From NCBI RefSeq assembly GCF_017654505.1, contig NC_054538.1, forward strand, positions 52,016,286-52,080,285: a stretch of DNA of 64,000 bases. Reading direction: 5' to 3'. Below the pieces are notes generated by a model that had not been told where the DNA came from, ran no database searches, and saw only the letters and a list, made by a program, of their open reading frames with translations. Shown here piece after piece: positions 48,506 to 60,150 of the stretch. How positions within the stretch are numbered: position 1 is the stretch's first letter; every line of letters begins with the position of its first letter. Made by a program: the position numbers and the translations under genes. This DNA is from Polyodon spathula (Eukaryota > Chordata > Actinopteri > Acipenseriformes > Polyodontidae).

Positions 48506-49640
48506 ATGGCTACAGAGCAGTATCAAAGAAATAGGGAATATCAAAATCCACAATCAGAACAGCAATCAAGAATTACTATGTACTGTGAATTACTGTGTAT
48601 ATTGTCACTGCTTGGTGGGTTGCAGATACTCGGCTGCGCCTCGTACCTAACAACGCACCAAGCGGTGAGAGTATCCACGGTAACCTACTCCCTCTCTCAT
48701 CTTAATGCTTTAACAGACTTCTTTTAGAAAAAAGATACCAAGATAGAAATTGCTTTTTTGTGTGAACACTTTTTTATTGGCTTTCAACAGCACAAACAAA
48801 ACATGGAAAAATACAACTAACAGCAAAAAATAGGCGGATTAGAAAAAGTAAATAAATAATTGAAATTACATTTAAAAATATTTCCACCCAATATTTTCTG
48901 GTAGACTTTTAGTACGTTGTTCTGGGGACCTAACATAAACACATGCAAGTGAAAAAAGTCACGGAACACGATTTCACACTGCACAGGATTATGACCCGGG
49001 TAGCCAGAAGCCTGGGTAGGAGCGCCAAGTGAAGCTTAGCAGGTTATTAATGCAGTCTGACTGATTAAGCTTTTTCAGAACAGCAATCAAGAAGCACCAC
49101 ATAACATATTCAACTGAAACGCTTGAAAGAAGTGGACGTCCAAAGAAAACTATGGGTTCAGCAGGTAGGAGAATCGTCCGAGCAGCTAAATCCAAGATTA
49201 AAAGCCAAGGACTTAAGAAAGATTTGGAAACATCAGGACTGGAGACATGCATGTAATTGAAGATCGAATGAACACAGCCATGTTTCAAAGTGTTCTACGA
49301 AGTACAATGATACAATCTACTCATAGACAGTTTATTTTCCAACCTGACAATTAACCAAAGCATATAGCTAAGTTAATTCTTGAATTTTTGAAGAAAACAA
49401 AGATACAAGTTCTGGACTGTTCACAATCACCTGATCTCAATTCAATAGAAATGCTTTGGACTGATCTGAAAAAAGCTGTAGCCAAGCATTGTATGTCCAG
49501 TCTGTCTGAGCTGAAGGAAATGTGCAAGACAGAATGGGCCTTGATTTCACCAACAAGATGTAACATACTGGTTAATAATTATCATAAATGCCTGAAAGCC
49601 ATAATAAAGGGCAGTTTCAAAAGCTGTTACAAATTCTAAA
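48506..49640 (+). pseudogene. Tc1-like transposase pseudogene interrupted by an insertion
   Basis: After removal of the nested insertion, the N-terminal part runs into KHHITYST-type sequence, ERSGRPKKTMGSAGRRIVRA-like HTH linker and KSKIKSQ. A gap follows where the first catalytic Asp would lie. It resumes at about 49325 with IFQPDN (second Asp region) and KHIAKLILEFLKKTKIQVLD. SPDLNSIEMLWTDLKKAVAK follows (third catalytic residue Glu in IEMLW), then WALISPTRCNILVNNYHKCL, ending KSCYKF with TAA. The long frame is 49388-49639. Stops, the deletion of the central part and the insertion make it dead. Confidence 0.85.
48573..49074. mobile_element. ~500-bp mobile element of unknown class, copy 2, with 19-bp target-site duplication
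   Basis: The exact 19-bp repeat TCAGAACAGCAATCAAGAA flanks it at 48554-48572 and 49075-49093. This defines a 502-bp insertion inside the Tc1 remnant. A variable-length long duplication of this kind points to target-primed reverse transcription (LINE/SINE/retrocopy) rather than a DNA transposon. The pseudoknot elements are at 48610-48622/48651-48663 and 48625-48631/48669-48675. It differs from copy 1 at only a few sites. Confidence 0.9.
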
Positions 49641-49650
49641 CTACCAGCTT

Positions 49651-52587
49651 GCAGTTCCTGGGTTTTAAGGTTCTGATGTCATGCATCTACACTAGAACAC
49701 AAATCTACTTGAATATACTGTACTATAAGTCACTCCCGCTGCCAGTGGAATAAATTTTGTTAATAAAACCCATTGAAATGTAGCTAGCAATTCTGCTTTT
49801 GCTCTTGAATGTCTCAAGAGAGTGAGTCTGACTACATACTGGCCTGAAAAAAACCATGTGGAATGAAGATTTGCCACACTGACATTCTCTTGCATTTCCA
49901 TCAATCACCAAGTTGTTGTTATGTTCTTTTTTTTTTTTTAAAGTAAATCAATTTCACAAAAGAGGTTGATTTAGCAAGTTGTCATAACTGTAGTGATTAT
50001 ACAAAAAATAGAATTAAATGGGCCTTTTTTTGGGAAAGAAGTTTAAATTAGTAACAGATCACACACCCGTCATATCGATGAAAACCAACAAAGAAAAAAT
50101 GCTAGGGTAACAAGATGGTTTGTGGCATTGCAGCCATTATGTTGTGAAATTCACATTAGGGTAGGGTGACTGGATAGCTAAAGTGAAAAATCGGGACACT
50201 TGGTGTGGGGAGGAAAGAAACCTTATGAACTACTGCACAACACAAGCGACGCAAACTACCAGTACGTATCTTTCTTCTTTAGGCAGGCTTTTTTTTATTC
50301 CTTCGCCTTCTTGTGTGCATTGCACTTAGGCAAAAACAAAAACTTAGAGAAATGTAATTTTTAAAAAAAAGAGGTTAACTTTCTTGTTTACTGTTCAAAT
50401 GACAACAGTGTTTTTAATCAGCCTATCAGTGCATCTGTACTGGCTTTTCTGTGACTTACTGGATGTAGCAGGTGGGGCAAAGTCAGTGCTGCATTGTTTT
50501 GATTTAGGTTGCTAAAATCTAGTTTTCAGCATTAAATCTAAAATACCAAAAATGGATAACAAAGTAAAACACGCAAAGTATATTTCGGCTGAGGATCGTG
50601 TCAAGACATTTCCCAAATGAACTGTACATGCAGATGGAGGTAATTGTATTGCACATCTTGTAATGGGACTTAAAGAAAATACGAGCGATCGCTATAACTT
50701 CAGAATCACACATTAAACAATAGGCTACTACAGAGGCTGCTAAACAGAACGTAAAACAAATAACAGCTCTCAGGAAAAAAAAAACCAAAAAAAACTGGAA
50801 AGTCAGCGCAGACAAAATAAGTATTCCTGTGTTGAATTAGTTAAATCAGCATTACAGGTACAATCAAGCACAGCTACTTCAGTTTACTTTTTAAACGCAG
50901 TTGGAATTTTAGGCACGTTTTCTTTGTTTTGACTCGGTACTGATAAAATAAATAATTCCTGGATGGGACAAATAACATGACAATGAACGTGCTGCAAATA
51001 TGGACTTTATTAAAGAATGTCAGATACCTTTGGGTAGCCGAGTTTTGGGGCTGTTTCTAATCGAGTTCCACATCTGTATAACTTGGCAAAGCTTTGTCTT
51101 ACGCTTCCAACCAATTCAGTAGATGCAAACATGCAGTCTCAATGTATTGTTTTTTAACAAATGACAGCACTCTGTTTTAGTAAGGAAGCAAGTACCACTA
51201 TTTTTAGGCTTTTGTAGTGCTCTGAAATATTAGGTGTATTTAATGTTTAAACATGTCTGCAAAATGTCAGTGAAATCCTAATTATAAACCCTAATCCCAA
51301 TTGGATGACTTGACCATGGGCATATGATTGAATCAACTTTTTTTTCTTTTTGCGTATATTAAAATTGCCAACCAAAAGATATGGCTACCCAAGTAAACAA
51401 ACAGCAACTTGACTGACTGCTGAGAAAAAAACAAACCAAGCTTCCTGAGGAATTCCAAGAGAAACATTTTACAATTTCAGCATTTCTAACAAACAGTTCC
51501 AGCTTGGACAAATCGGAAATGCTGATCAAACCCCATATTTTTTGACACGCCAAACAGTACCACAGTTCAATGCTGTTGTGGTTGCCGGGTTACATGTTGC
51601 CTGATGCCGTGGAGTGTTGTGTCGTTCTTGCTGTTGCCAGGATGTGGGGTGCCGTAAGTGAGTGGTGGGGTGTGTAAAACAGAGATGCCATCTTAAGTAT
51701 TATACAGTGCGCAGAACGATAAACAAACTCCATGGTTAATCTACAACAACACTGTTTCATATCAGTTTTGTACGATTCAACAGCGTAATTGAGGTTGTAT
51801 CTTTGTAAATGCATATTTATTTTATGTTTTATTTTTTTCCTCAAATTGAGGGTGGTGAATTTGGGCGGTGTCTTAAATTCAAAGGAATACTGTGATTAAT
51901 CTCAGCATACAAGAAGTTTTTCCTACTATTAAACATTCATCGTGGTACTGTGATTAAGGTTTGATATTTATGTAGTTAATAATCATAATAGTAATAATAA
52001 TTAGTTGTACGCAAGAAAAAAATTAATATGCATTAGTAGAAGCATAACTGTACAGCAGTTTTATATTTACAGTAACGTTTTCGGTTCATCACTGAATAAA
52101 ATCGTAATGCCAAAAAACTAACTGGCGACGCCATGTTGCTAGTTTGTTCGGGTGAGTTTGTGGTTGTTAAGCAAATTACGCATTGCCATAAATTACACGT
52201 AATGTTTTGTGGGGTATTTATATTTGTTAGCACGTTTTAAACAGCCTGCTGTATTGATTTTAGTTCAATAGCTGTAAATCCTCCCGTTTATGAACGAGCG
52301 TGAACAATCAGTTGACGTCAGAGCATACCTCCAAACCATATGCCGTTTAGCTGCGTTCTGACAAAATGCGTGATTGTCTTTTAAAGCTTCGTCTTGAAGT
52401 CCACAGCGCCCCCTGCTGTTTTGTATAATGCATTTCCTCCTCTTTTGCCACCTGGTGGCAGGACTAATGAAATGCAGTTGATTCAACGGTAGTTAGAAAA
52501 AACAGGATTTCAACACTGCGGCATTATAGTGTCAGGTAAATAGCTGGTTTTGGCACCACTTTAACTTCATTTTTGCTTTGATTTCAG
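49651..52587. other. BIM intron, last part; no recognised element
   Basis: AT-rich intronic DNA. No coding remnants or terminal repeats that I can define. Confidence 0.55.
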
Positions 52588-52716
52588 GGTATCGAAGGCA
52601 GGAACGGCAGAGCAGAGCAGAACAATCACAATGAAATCCGAAATGAGCAGAATTGCATGCGCTGGCTTGCCATCATGGTTCGAAGACTCTTTCAGATCTA
52701 CATGAGATGGCATTGA
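52588..52716 (+). CDS. BCL2L11: BCL2L11 (BIM) terminal coding exon with C-terminal hydrophobic tail
   Basis: The acceptor is TTTTGCTTTGATTTCAG and the phase (0) matches the donor at 23572. The exon encodes 42 residues and a TGA at 52714-52716. It starts with a polar Asn/Gln/Arg-rich spacer and ends in the amphipathic, hydrophobic tail MRWLAIMVRRLFQIYMRWH. In position and character this is the C-terminal membrane-targeting segment of BIM (human tail ends VWRMH). With the two upstream exons it gives about 223 residues when counted from GTG 11458; human BIM-EL has 198. No disruption is visible. The assignment rests on phase continuity, position and tail similarity; only the linker is poorly conserved. 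Confidence 0.92.
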   Translation, partial: GIEGRNGRAEQNNHNEIRNEQNCMRWLAIMVRRLFQIYMRWH

Positions 52717-54847
52717 GTGACATTGATTTACCTTAACTGTACTCCACACTGCAGACAGGTTAACCCACACTGCAGTCATGTTTACTTGGACCTAAACCCA
52801 GCAACTAAGTAGCAAACATACTGTATATGTATAAAACATGTTGTTTTTTTTTTGTTTTTTTTTTAAAAGCAAAAATATTTTAGGCACTTTTCTCCCAGAT
52901 GAACTCTGTTCACTGGTTAAACTTTTTTTTTTTTTTTTTTTTAAAGAAGACCTCTAATCAGTAGATCTATGTGTGGCTACCATGGCAAAGATGCATCCGT
53001 AATTATAATTGTTTTATTGATAAATTGCTCTGAGCTTTGCATCTCAGACATTGTAATATTTTCTTCAGTTTATTGAAACTGAGCCAGCTAATATGCAATC
53101 TGCCTGACATTGGGGTAGGGCAACCTGTTTTGCACATGGTGTCTATCCTAGTTTTGTATTAAATCATGTCTTTTCTCAGTCAGCCAAATATGTATATTAT
53201 GTATTTGTAAATTGTTAATGGCATAATATTTATTTGATGTAGAGCTTTTTTGTAATATTCTTTGTCTTGGTTTTCTCCATTGCTTTAAAAAAAAAAAAAA
53301 AAAAAAAAAGCATTTTGTAAATTGCGTTTTTAAGTTTGCTGTAAATAGTGTAAGATGTTGATATTATTTTCCTTTGCCACTCTCGTTTTTTATTTATTTT
53401 CATCTAAATATTTAATTTTTCTTTTGGACGATGTATTTGTACTCTAAATATTTTGTATTTTTTTTTTTTTTTTTTTTTAATCAAAAGTGGTGTCCAATCA
53501 GTCAGTACTATATCTGCCTGGTACCAACTGTGCCTAAAAATCATACTCTGTCATTCTGTTTCATGGAGCAAGCCTTTTAAAATAATTGTAGCTAATTACT
53601 TTATAGGTCATAGATGTGCAGTTTTGAAAGAAATACATTTTAACATTTCGAAGCATGATAGCTGGTACTACACTATGTTAAAGAAAACTCTCTTTTTAAC
53701 TGTCTTGTATTTCTTAGGTAATTTTAATTGGAGAGTGAAATTATCCCTACCCCGTCATTGGCTTCTTTCCTGCCAATAACCAATCAGATGCTTCCCATTT
53801 TGATTGACATACTTTCAGCCAGTAACATGCTTTGACCCAGAAGACTACTCACCGAGAGAGTACAAGTGCAAAAAGATAAACCCAAGAATAAGGCATAAAA
53901 TGGGCATCTACCTTTAACCTAAAGTAGTAGCAGGTTTTAAAATTAAAATTGATGTGTGTTATAACATGTTTATTTTAAAACTGTACATTTGAGACATGTA
54001 ACTAAAGGAAGAATGCAAAATGGCTATGATTTATGGAATTATTTTGTTAGCTGCAATTAGTTTTTGTCTGTATGCAATACGAAAAGGGCAGCCAGAGTGA
54101 TTGCAGTTTTAATATGATGCTTAAGTCGTTCACAAAGCAACCATCAAAATATGGAGATATGTGGAACCCTTGGTTAAGTCAGCTACCTAAAAGGAAATGT
54201 TTCATGAAATACGAGCAGTGAGTGTATTACTATTATACTGCTGCTAAGGGCAGCCTCTTACCAATAACTCAATTGTGGAAGGTTTCAGAATAGTAGTGTG
54301 GTAAATGATTTTGTTGTTGAGCAAAGCCAAAACATACACTGCCCTCACCGCTACCCCTTCAAGTATTGGGACAGATAATTACAATGCTAAACTAATGGAG
54401 AAAGACTGGCACATTTGCTCTGTATTTTACCCTAAGAATGTGTTTCTACAACGGCAACTTGCAAAGACTTGAATGTTATACCAAACTGAATGTTGTAACT
54501 GTCATGAGGCAATTGTGTATTCAGGGATACAAAGATATTTAGTAATTAAGATTTCCGAGTGGGGTTAAAAAAGCAACACATGACCCAGCCTTAGACATTC
54601 TGCTTTAATTTGTCTGCCCTTATGCAGTACTTGATGGAGGGTAGTGTATTATGAACATGAAAAAAAAGTAGTAGTGGAAATACCTGTGTTATTTTAATGA
54701 ATTAACCTTAGTCTCCATTCATTAGGCTTGAGCATTTTCCCTTAAAAAGCAATGGCCTGTTTGTTGCATGGGCACCTCACTAACTCACTAAACAGTAAAG
54801 CAAAGGTCGTTCTGGTTTTGTAAAACTATTCTCCATCCAGTGTCCAT

Positions 54848-54884
54848 GGGGGAGGGGGGAGGGGGAGGGGGAGGGGGGGGGTAT
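54848..54884 (+). other. G-run tract with G-quadruplex potential in 3' UTR
   Basis: Successive runs of four or more G separated by single A residues on the sense strand. The transcript of the BIM 3' UTR could fold into an RNA G-quadruplex here. It may also be a simple-sequence expansion. Confidence 0.5.
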
Positions 54885-55505
54885 CTTCGTTCATTAGACC
54901 CACCTTGGGTGGAAAAAGAACATGAAAATATATACACATACAGGTTTTAAACTATGAGATTTCCAAGGTATTACAGTAAGTGGGGGTTCTACAATGTGTT
55001 AGCAGTTTTATGTATTTGCACAACCATTAGTATTTAGCTTAGTGTTTCTCTAACTGTTCACCCCTGTAACAAGTGTTCAAGTGTAAGGAAGTTTGTTATA
55101 GTGAAATACTGTCCGATGTGGTTTCCAAATCTTAAACGAGGAAATCTTCCCGATTTAATTATTGCGGGTATGTAAAATTAGGGTTTGAATAGCTAGATTG
55201 TGAATTTAAATAATTGGATATGCCAGCCTTATTTTGCTACTGCTTTAAAGTTATTGTTTTTTTGTTTATTTTTTTAACATTCTGATTATCAGTTTTAAAA
55301 TATGTTAAAATAAATTGGCAGTTTGGCATATAATGGCCAAAGAAAATTAAGTAGTTTGAAAAACCTTCAAATTGCACTAATTACTATGAATTACTGAACT
55401 GTTACCAATATGCATAGCACTGGCCTGCAATATTTTCTGATTAACCACTTTAAAGGACCCAGTACATTTGTAGCAAGTTTTTTTTTTTTTTTACATTCTT
55501 GTGTT

Positions 55506-55563
55506 TTTGCACTGATCCAGTTTTTAATTGTGCAATACTGCTGTACATACTGCTTTTGAATGT
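55506..55563 (+). promoter_or_regulatory. BCL2L11: Cluster of miRNA seed matches at the distal BIM 3' UTR
   Basis: Read as mRNA: TTTGCAC at 55506-55512 (miR-19), TGCACTGA at 55508-55515 (8-mer for miR-148/152, overlapping the first), GTGCAATA at 55530-55537 (8-mer for miR-25/32/92/363) and TGAATGT at 55557-55563 (miR-181). Further matches upstream are GCACTTT at 52884-52890 (miR-17/20/106), TTTGCACA at 53129-53136 and TTTGCACA at 55015-55022 (8-mers for miR-19). Repression of BIM by miR-17~92, miR-148a and miR-181 is established in mammals. Conservation here is inferred from seed matching alone. Confidence 0.6.
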
Positions 55564-55581
55564 CATATTATATTTACTTGT

Positions 55582-55587
55582 AATAAA
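55582..55587 (+). terminator. BCL2L11: Polyadenylation signal AATAAA
   Basis: A canonical AATAAA lies about 2.9 kb after the BIM stop codon, just after the densest group of miRNA seed matches. It is followed by a GT-rich stretch (TTTTGTTGGGAGTCTTGTGTG) suited to a downstream element. Confidence 0.6.
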
Positions 55588-55605
55588 GAATGAATTTTGT
55601 TGGGA

Positions 55606-56126
55606 GTCTTGTGTGTACAGTTGATTTATTTCTGCTTAGTTGTAAATTAAATACAGTTTATTAAGTAACAAGGTGACTGTAGCTTGAATAAATCTGCCTA
55701 CAATATCACTACAACTGCTAAAACCTCATTAACCCTTTCAGCTTGCAACTTTATAGTTTTAAAATTAAACATTTCACTTTGCTCATCGCTAAGATGGCAG
55801 CCATGTTGCTGTCACATAACCTTTTTGGTTTCCAGATGATAAAGGCATAACATACCACGAGATATTGGCTTCTACACGGTACACAACTGTATTCTGTGAT
55901 TCTTATTGTTGTTCGATTGTGGGTGTAATACAGGCCAGTGTATCTATGGCCTTTTCTGTGGTTGAAAAGTGTCGTAAGGTAGTGAACATGTTCAATAATG
56001 GTCTAAGACAATTTTAGAATGACAAACAAATATAATATCATATTAAATGTAATTATTTTGATTATGTGTGCCTCCAGGACTTCGGCCTGAACACTGACAA
56101 AAAGCTTGTTAAGGAGTCTTACTATA
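55606..56126. other. Intergenic; no recognised feature
   Basis: Sequence after the BIM polyadenylation signal with no coding or repeat evidence. Confidence 0.5.
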
Positions 56127-57377
56127 AGCCTGGAACACACTGCCTGATGTGACTGTCGCATCTCAATGCGGGAGGTTGCGTCACAAAAAACAATCTTTGG
56201 GTGCGGGCATTACACACTACCCGATTGAAATCGAAGGAAGGGACGCACAATTTGTGATTTTTTTCCTGATGCTTTACCTGCCCTGGATGCATAAAGTACA
56301 GCGGCAATGGGGCAAATCAATGACTATAAGCGAAAACATTAGGCTAAGACACTATATACAATTTTGGCTAGAGGGCGGTGTGATTGTGAAACCCACATGA
56401 CTGGAAATATGCATATGTACTCTCTCTATTAATACACACGCACACACCTACACACAAGGTATTCTATCTTTTGAAAACAAGCCCCGACAGCAGGGCCGGC
56501 ATCGGGGGAGGCGTGAGGGATGTGACTGCACCTGGGCCCAGCCTCTGCTGGGGCCCATATCAATTATATATATTTTTTTTCAAAGTCCTTTATCGAAAAA
56601 CAAAAAACTGTTCTCCGGGTGGTTCAAAAATAAGTAGTACTGTCAGTCATAACACACATTATCAAATCAGAGGTGGGGGGGAGGGGGGGTGCATTTCTTT
56701 CACAGCTGATGTTTATAAAGATTATAACAAACAGTTTACTAACAAGGTATATAATCACAAATACTGAAAAAAATAAAAACATAGGCCTGTCAGCCAACTT
56801 TAATTTTCTGTGTGAACTCCTACATCACAACCCAATTTTCCATAATAGACTTGCCTGGTTAAAAAAAACCGCTCAGTGGAAGTAAGTGGAACACAGTGTG
56901 TCGCCCAAATGCTTATAATGAAAACATGTATTGTGTTTTCCCTTCATTGTAAATAAACACGTTATTTGGTATAATATAATTAAAATGCTATTAATAATAA
57001 ATCAAACATTGTTATAGCACCAGTTTTGAAGTACTCTGTTCTGTAAATATTTCGTCTAACAGTTAAAAAGTACAATGCTTATAGGGGCTGTTGGGCTTGT
57101 TTTCAAAATATTTTGGCACGGGCATCATATACAAACCAACTGAATACCTTGTGTGTGTGTGTGTGTATATGTATATAGAGGGAATACATGCATGTGTGTC
57201 TCCAGTCATATGACTGAATGCAGCAATTGCTGACATTGAGCCTTGCGAGTTGGTATAACACATGGAATCGCATAATATTAAACAGGTTTAAACTTTGCAA
57301 TCGATCGGCCAATCCTGTAAAATCGCATCGCAAAGCATAACATGCCATTGATTGCATCGAGCAGTGTGTCCAGAGCT
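56127..57377. mobile_element. Putative non-autonomous DNA transposon with short inverted ends
   Basis: The left end contains CCTGGAACACACTGCCTGATG. The inverse of the right end reads CTCTGGACACACTGCTCGATG. Matching over about 20 bp with a few differences suggests terminal inverted repeats. A GT-rich microsatellite and a stretch related to 26742-27260 lie inside. No transposase and no clear target duplication, so the class is uncertain. Confidence 0.45.
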
Positions 57378-57759
57378 TTACTGTTCAGCACAAACATACT
57401 ACACCACATCATTGTAGGCAGTTCTGTAGCTGAGGACTAATTCCATCTACTCCTAAAATGGTAACTTATAATAAAGACCTATTATAACTGCAATCTTACC
57501 ACATCGAGGTTTTCCTGCTTTTTTTAAACCTTTTCTTAAGTACATTACATCTTTATAAAAATCACAGCTGTTCTCAAAATTGAACACTTCATCTTAGAAC
57601 CATATCATTTTCCACATTTATAGTCTCTGACCAAACATTTAATTTTTTATATAGTGCCAAGCTAATTTTGATTTGGTTACCATGAAAACCAAGTGATACA
57701 ATAACACCCTTCAGTAGTAGTTATGATTTGATTGTAAACTCATACCCCTCTTGTCCTAG

Positions 57760-58735
57760 GTGGGGCAACTGTTTCATTCCAAGTTTAATGGCAAGGCTCG
57801 AGGAGCAGCAATCCTAATTCACAAATCTATTCCCTTTATAGCCTCACAGGTGACTGCAAACCCAAATGGCCATTATATTGTTGTCACTGGTACACTTTTT
57901 GACTCCGTGTGGCAAAGTGGCTTGCAGTGTGTAGGTGCAGGAGGGATTCAGTGATCAATGAATAGGTAGAGAACAAGAATTCAAGTGCAAGGAGGTTTAA
58001 TTATAATCCAGGTCTGGTGACTGTAAATAATAAATCCCAGGCAATACACAGCAATGTGTATTGCTCTGTTCTAACTAAAGGGTTTACAGTCCCAAATAAT
58101 AAGCACAGTCAATTTACATACACGGTCACCAGTCCTGTGTGCATGCTGTAGTGCTTGTGGTGCATGTACAATAAATCGTGATACAAGTGTAATGATGTTC
58201 AGGATTTGTGCTGGCCCTTGGTGACAGCTCTGGAACATGTTAGCCATCTACTAATAATAACAAGAAACAATTAAAGACAAAACAAACAAACACTTATGAT
58301 TTCACAAACACAGGTCCTTCAAAGCCGCTCCTCCAATCCGCAGGTGCCACATCATTTCCCTTCGGGGTCGATGAGTTAATGCACCGGAGTTCCACCCCCT
58401 TTCTAGATGACCGACTTCCTTTTAACTCTGTGAATTAATTGTCAGGCTAACCAGTACTCTGTTCCCATTACTTAGCACCCTCAGGTCAGGATGGATATTT
58501 ACCACCAAGAATCATTCTATTTCTATCAAACTCCCCATTAATTTTAGCCAATGCATATGCCCTAACTGGGATGATAGCCAGTTCTTCACTCACTTTTTAT
58601 CTTCTTCACCTGATATGCACACGCAGCACCTATTACTTGGGGGGATATGAATTGTGCTTTACACCCTAGACAAGACCACTCTTCCACAAATCTTACCCCT
58701 CCCTCAAAATCTGTCTTGACTATTTGTTCATTTGT
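57760..58735 (+). pseudogene. LINE endonuclease-domain remnant, split by an LTR
   Basis: Left of the LTR: LFHSKFNGKARGAAILIHKS and ASQVTANPNGHYIVVTGTLF, the APE-type endonuclease core of L1-clade ORF2. Right of the LTR: a Cys/Pro-NWDDSQFFTHFLSS segment and LLLGGDMNCALHPRQD, the GDxN motif of the same domain. Coding continuity across the insertion shows the LTR arrived after the LINE. The N-terminal endonuclease motifs are missing. Confidence 0.82.
57908..58528. mobile_element. Solo LTR (family A, copy 2) inserted in the LINE
   Basis: It starts TGTGGCAAAGTGG and shares several blocks with the LTR at 43226-43925 (TGACAGCTCTGG, ACCCCCTTTCTAGATGACCG, CAGGTCAGGATGG). The LINE sequence flanking it repeats ACTCC (57902-57906 and 58530-58534). 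With a one-base uncertainty at each end this fits a 5-bp duplication. No internal region is present. Confidence 0.78.
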
Positions 58736-58839
58736 CTCCTTGCCCAGATGGGTTTCCTATAGCCATTTTGTTCTAGTTTATCTCCTTTGCTGAGCGCTGT
58801 GTTTACTGAATCTTTTTCGTCTCTGTCTTTACCCTCAAC

Positions 58840-60150
58840 ATTGCACCAAGCCCCCATATCGCTACTGTTGAAATAAAATAAAGACCTTGTCATGTGTGGC
58901 TCGTTCCACCCTATATCTCTCCTTAATGCAGACTTTTGAATTCTTGCTAAGACCCTGGTGCACCGTCTTGAATCCATTCTCCCCTCCATAATCTCCTTTG
59001 ACCATAGTTTGTGCAGGGTAGACACGCATATTTCGATCTTCGCTGTTTGTTCAATATAATATATACTCTTACTTCCCCTTTGCTGGAGGTCATTGTTTTA
59101 CTTGATGCAGAGAAGGCATTTGATCATGTTGAGTGGGATTACTTATTCACTACACTGCACAGGTTTGGCTTTGGTCACAATTTTATTTTTTGGATCAACC
59201 TGTTATATGCAGTACCTACCCATCAGCCTCAGTTCGCCCAAACAACACACATTCTAAATACTTCCCTCTCCACCGGGATACAAGACAGGGTTGCCCTCTT
59301 TCACCTCTCCTCTTTGCAATTGCCACTGAACCTCTTTCACTGTCTCTCCCTAAAAATAGAAAGGTGCAGGGTATAATTCGAGGGGGTCAAGAGCAGAAAA
59401 TGTCTCCATATGCAGATTACCTTCTTTCATATATATCTGACCGTATGTCCTCTCTCACCCACGCCTTATTTTCTGGGTATAACTCAATTTACAAAATCGT
59501 GAACTCTTCTCTATCAATGTGGCCACCAGTGCCCCCTTGATAATTTCCCCTTCAAAATTGAACTCAATAGCTTACCCACTCATACAATAAACTTTTTAAA
59601 TCTAATTTTACTCCCTTACTAGAGCACATTAAATGAGACATTCTTCGTTGGTCCACTCTTCCTCTGTCACTGGTTGGCTGCACTAATTCTGTCAAGATGA
59701 ACACACTCCCTAAATTATTCATTTCTCTTTCAATGTTCCCTGTTTTTATTACCAAAAATTTCTTCAACACCCTGGTTAAAACCATTTCCTCATTTATTTG
59801 GAATAAAAAGCATCCCAGAATTCGCAAGGACATTTCTGTTACTTGCAAATATGTGACTTTGTGTGTAATAAACTTGCTCAAGTTCCTCTGCAACCTCTCA
59901 GATTCACTATTGATTCCTTACTGGATATCCACCCGGACAGTAGAGGAGATCTATCTAAAATTCATAATATTATACTGTCTCTGCCCCTCTATCGACACTG
60001 AAAACCTTGTGGGAACAAGATATAGGAGAACATTTTACAGAGGATATCTGGGAATCCATTCTCGCTTTTGTGCATTCCTCATCTGCCTGTTTTCCTCACG
60101 GTCTGAATCAATTCAAGATTCCACTTGTCAAAAGTCAAGCTGGCCAGAGT
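58840..60150 (+). pseudogene. LINE reverse transcriptase remnant with mutated YADD
   Basis: RT motifs in + frames: LAKTLVHRLESILPSIIS, then VIVLLDAEKAFDHVEWDYLF (motif A, 59085 onward). A frame change gives RQGCPLSPLLFAIATEPLSL, and the catalytic motif reads SPYADYLLSYISD at 59403-59441. The canonical YADD is YADY (Tyr codon 59418-59420). Downstream, LPKLFISLSMFPVFITKNFF and SSFIWNKKHPRI match the C-terminal region of L1/Tx1 ORF2. Several frameshifts; inactive. Confidence 0.85.

Larger units (their letters stand above)
48186..49650 (+). mobile_element. Tc1/mariner element remnant, 3'-incomplete, split by a nested insertion
   Basis: The left end carries CAGACAAGAGTATTGGCACC, typical of a Tc1-like terminal repeat. 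A transposase runs in the + direction. The matching right end is missing. The element is interrupted at 48573-49074 by the ~500-bp element with its target duplication. Confidence 0.8.
52717..55605 (+). other. BCL2L11: BCL2L11 3' UTR (inferred extent)
   Basis: From the stop codon to an AATAAA at 55582-55587 the sequence has no coding signal or recognisable transposon. It contains long A and T tracts (for example 53286-53309 and 53460-53478) and a G-rich run at 54848-54884. Seed matches for miRNA families known to repress BIM in mammals cluster near the distal end. The long AU-rich 3' UTR agrees with mammalian BIM. The exact cleavage site is inferred from the signal only. Confidence 0.7.

Noticed and set aside
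48573..49074. Hammerhead ribozyme in the ~500-bp element
   Set aside because: No CUGANGA plus GAAA core on either strand.
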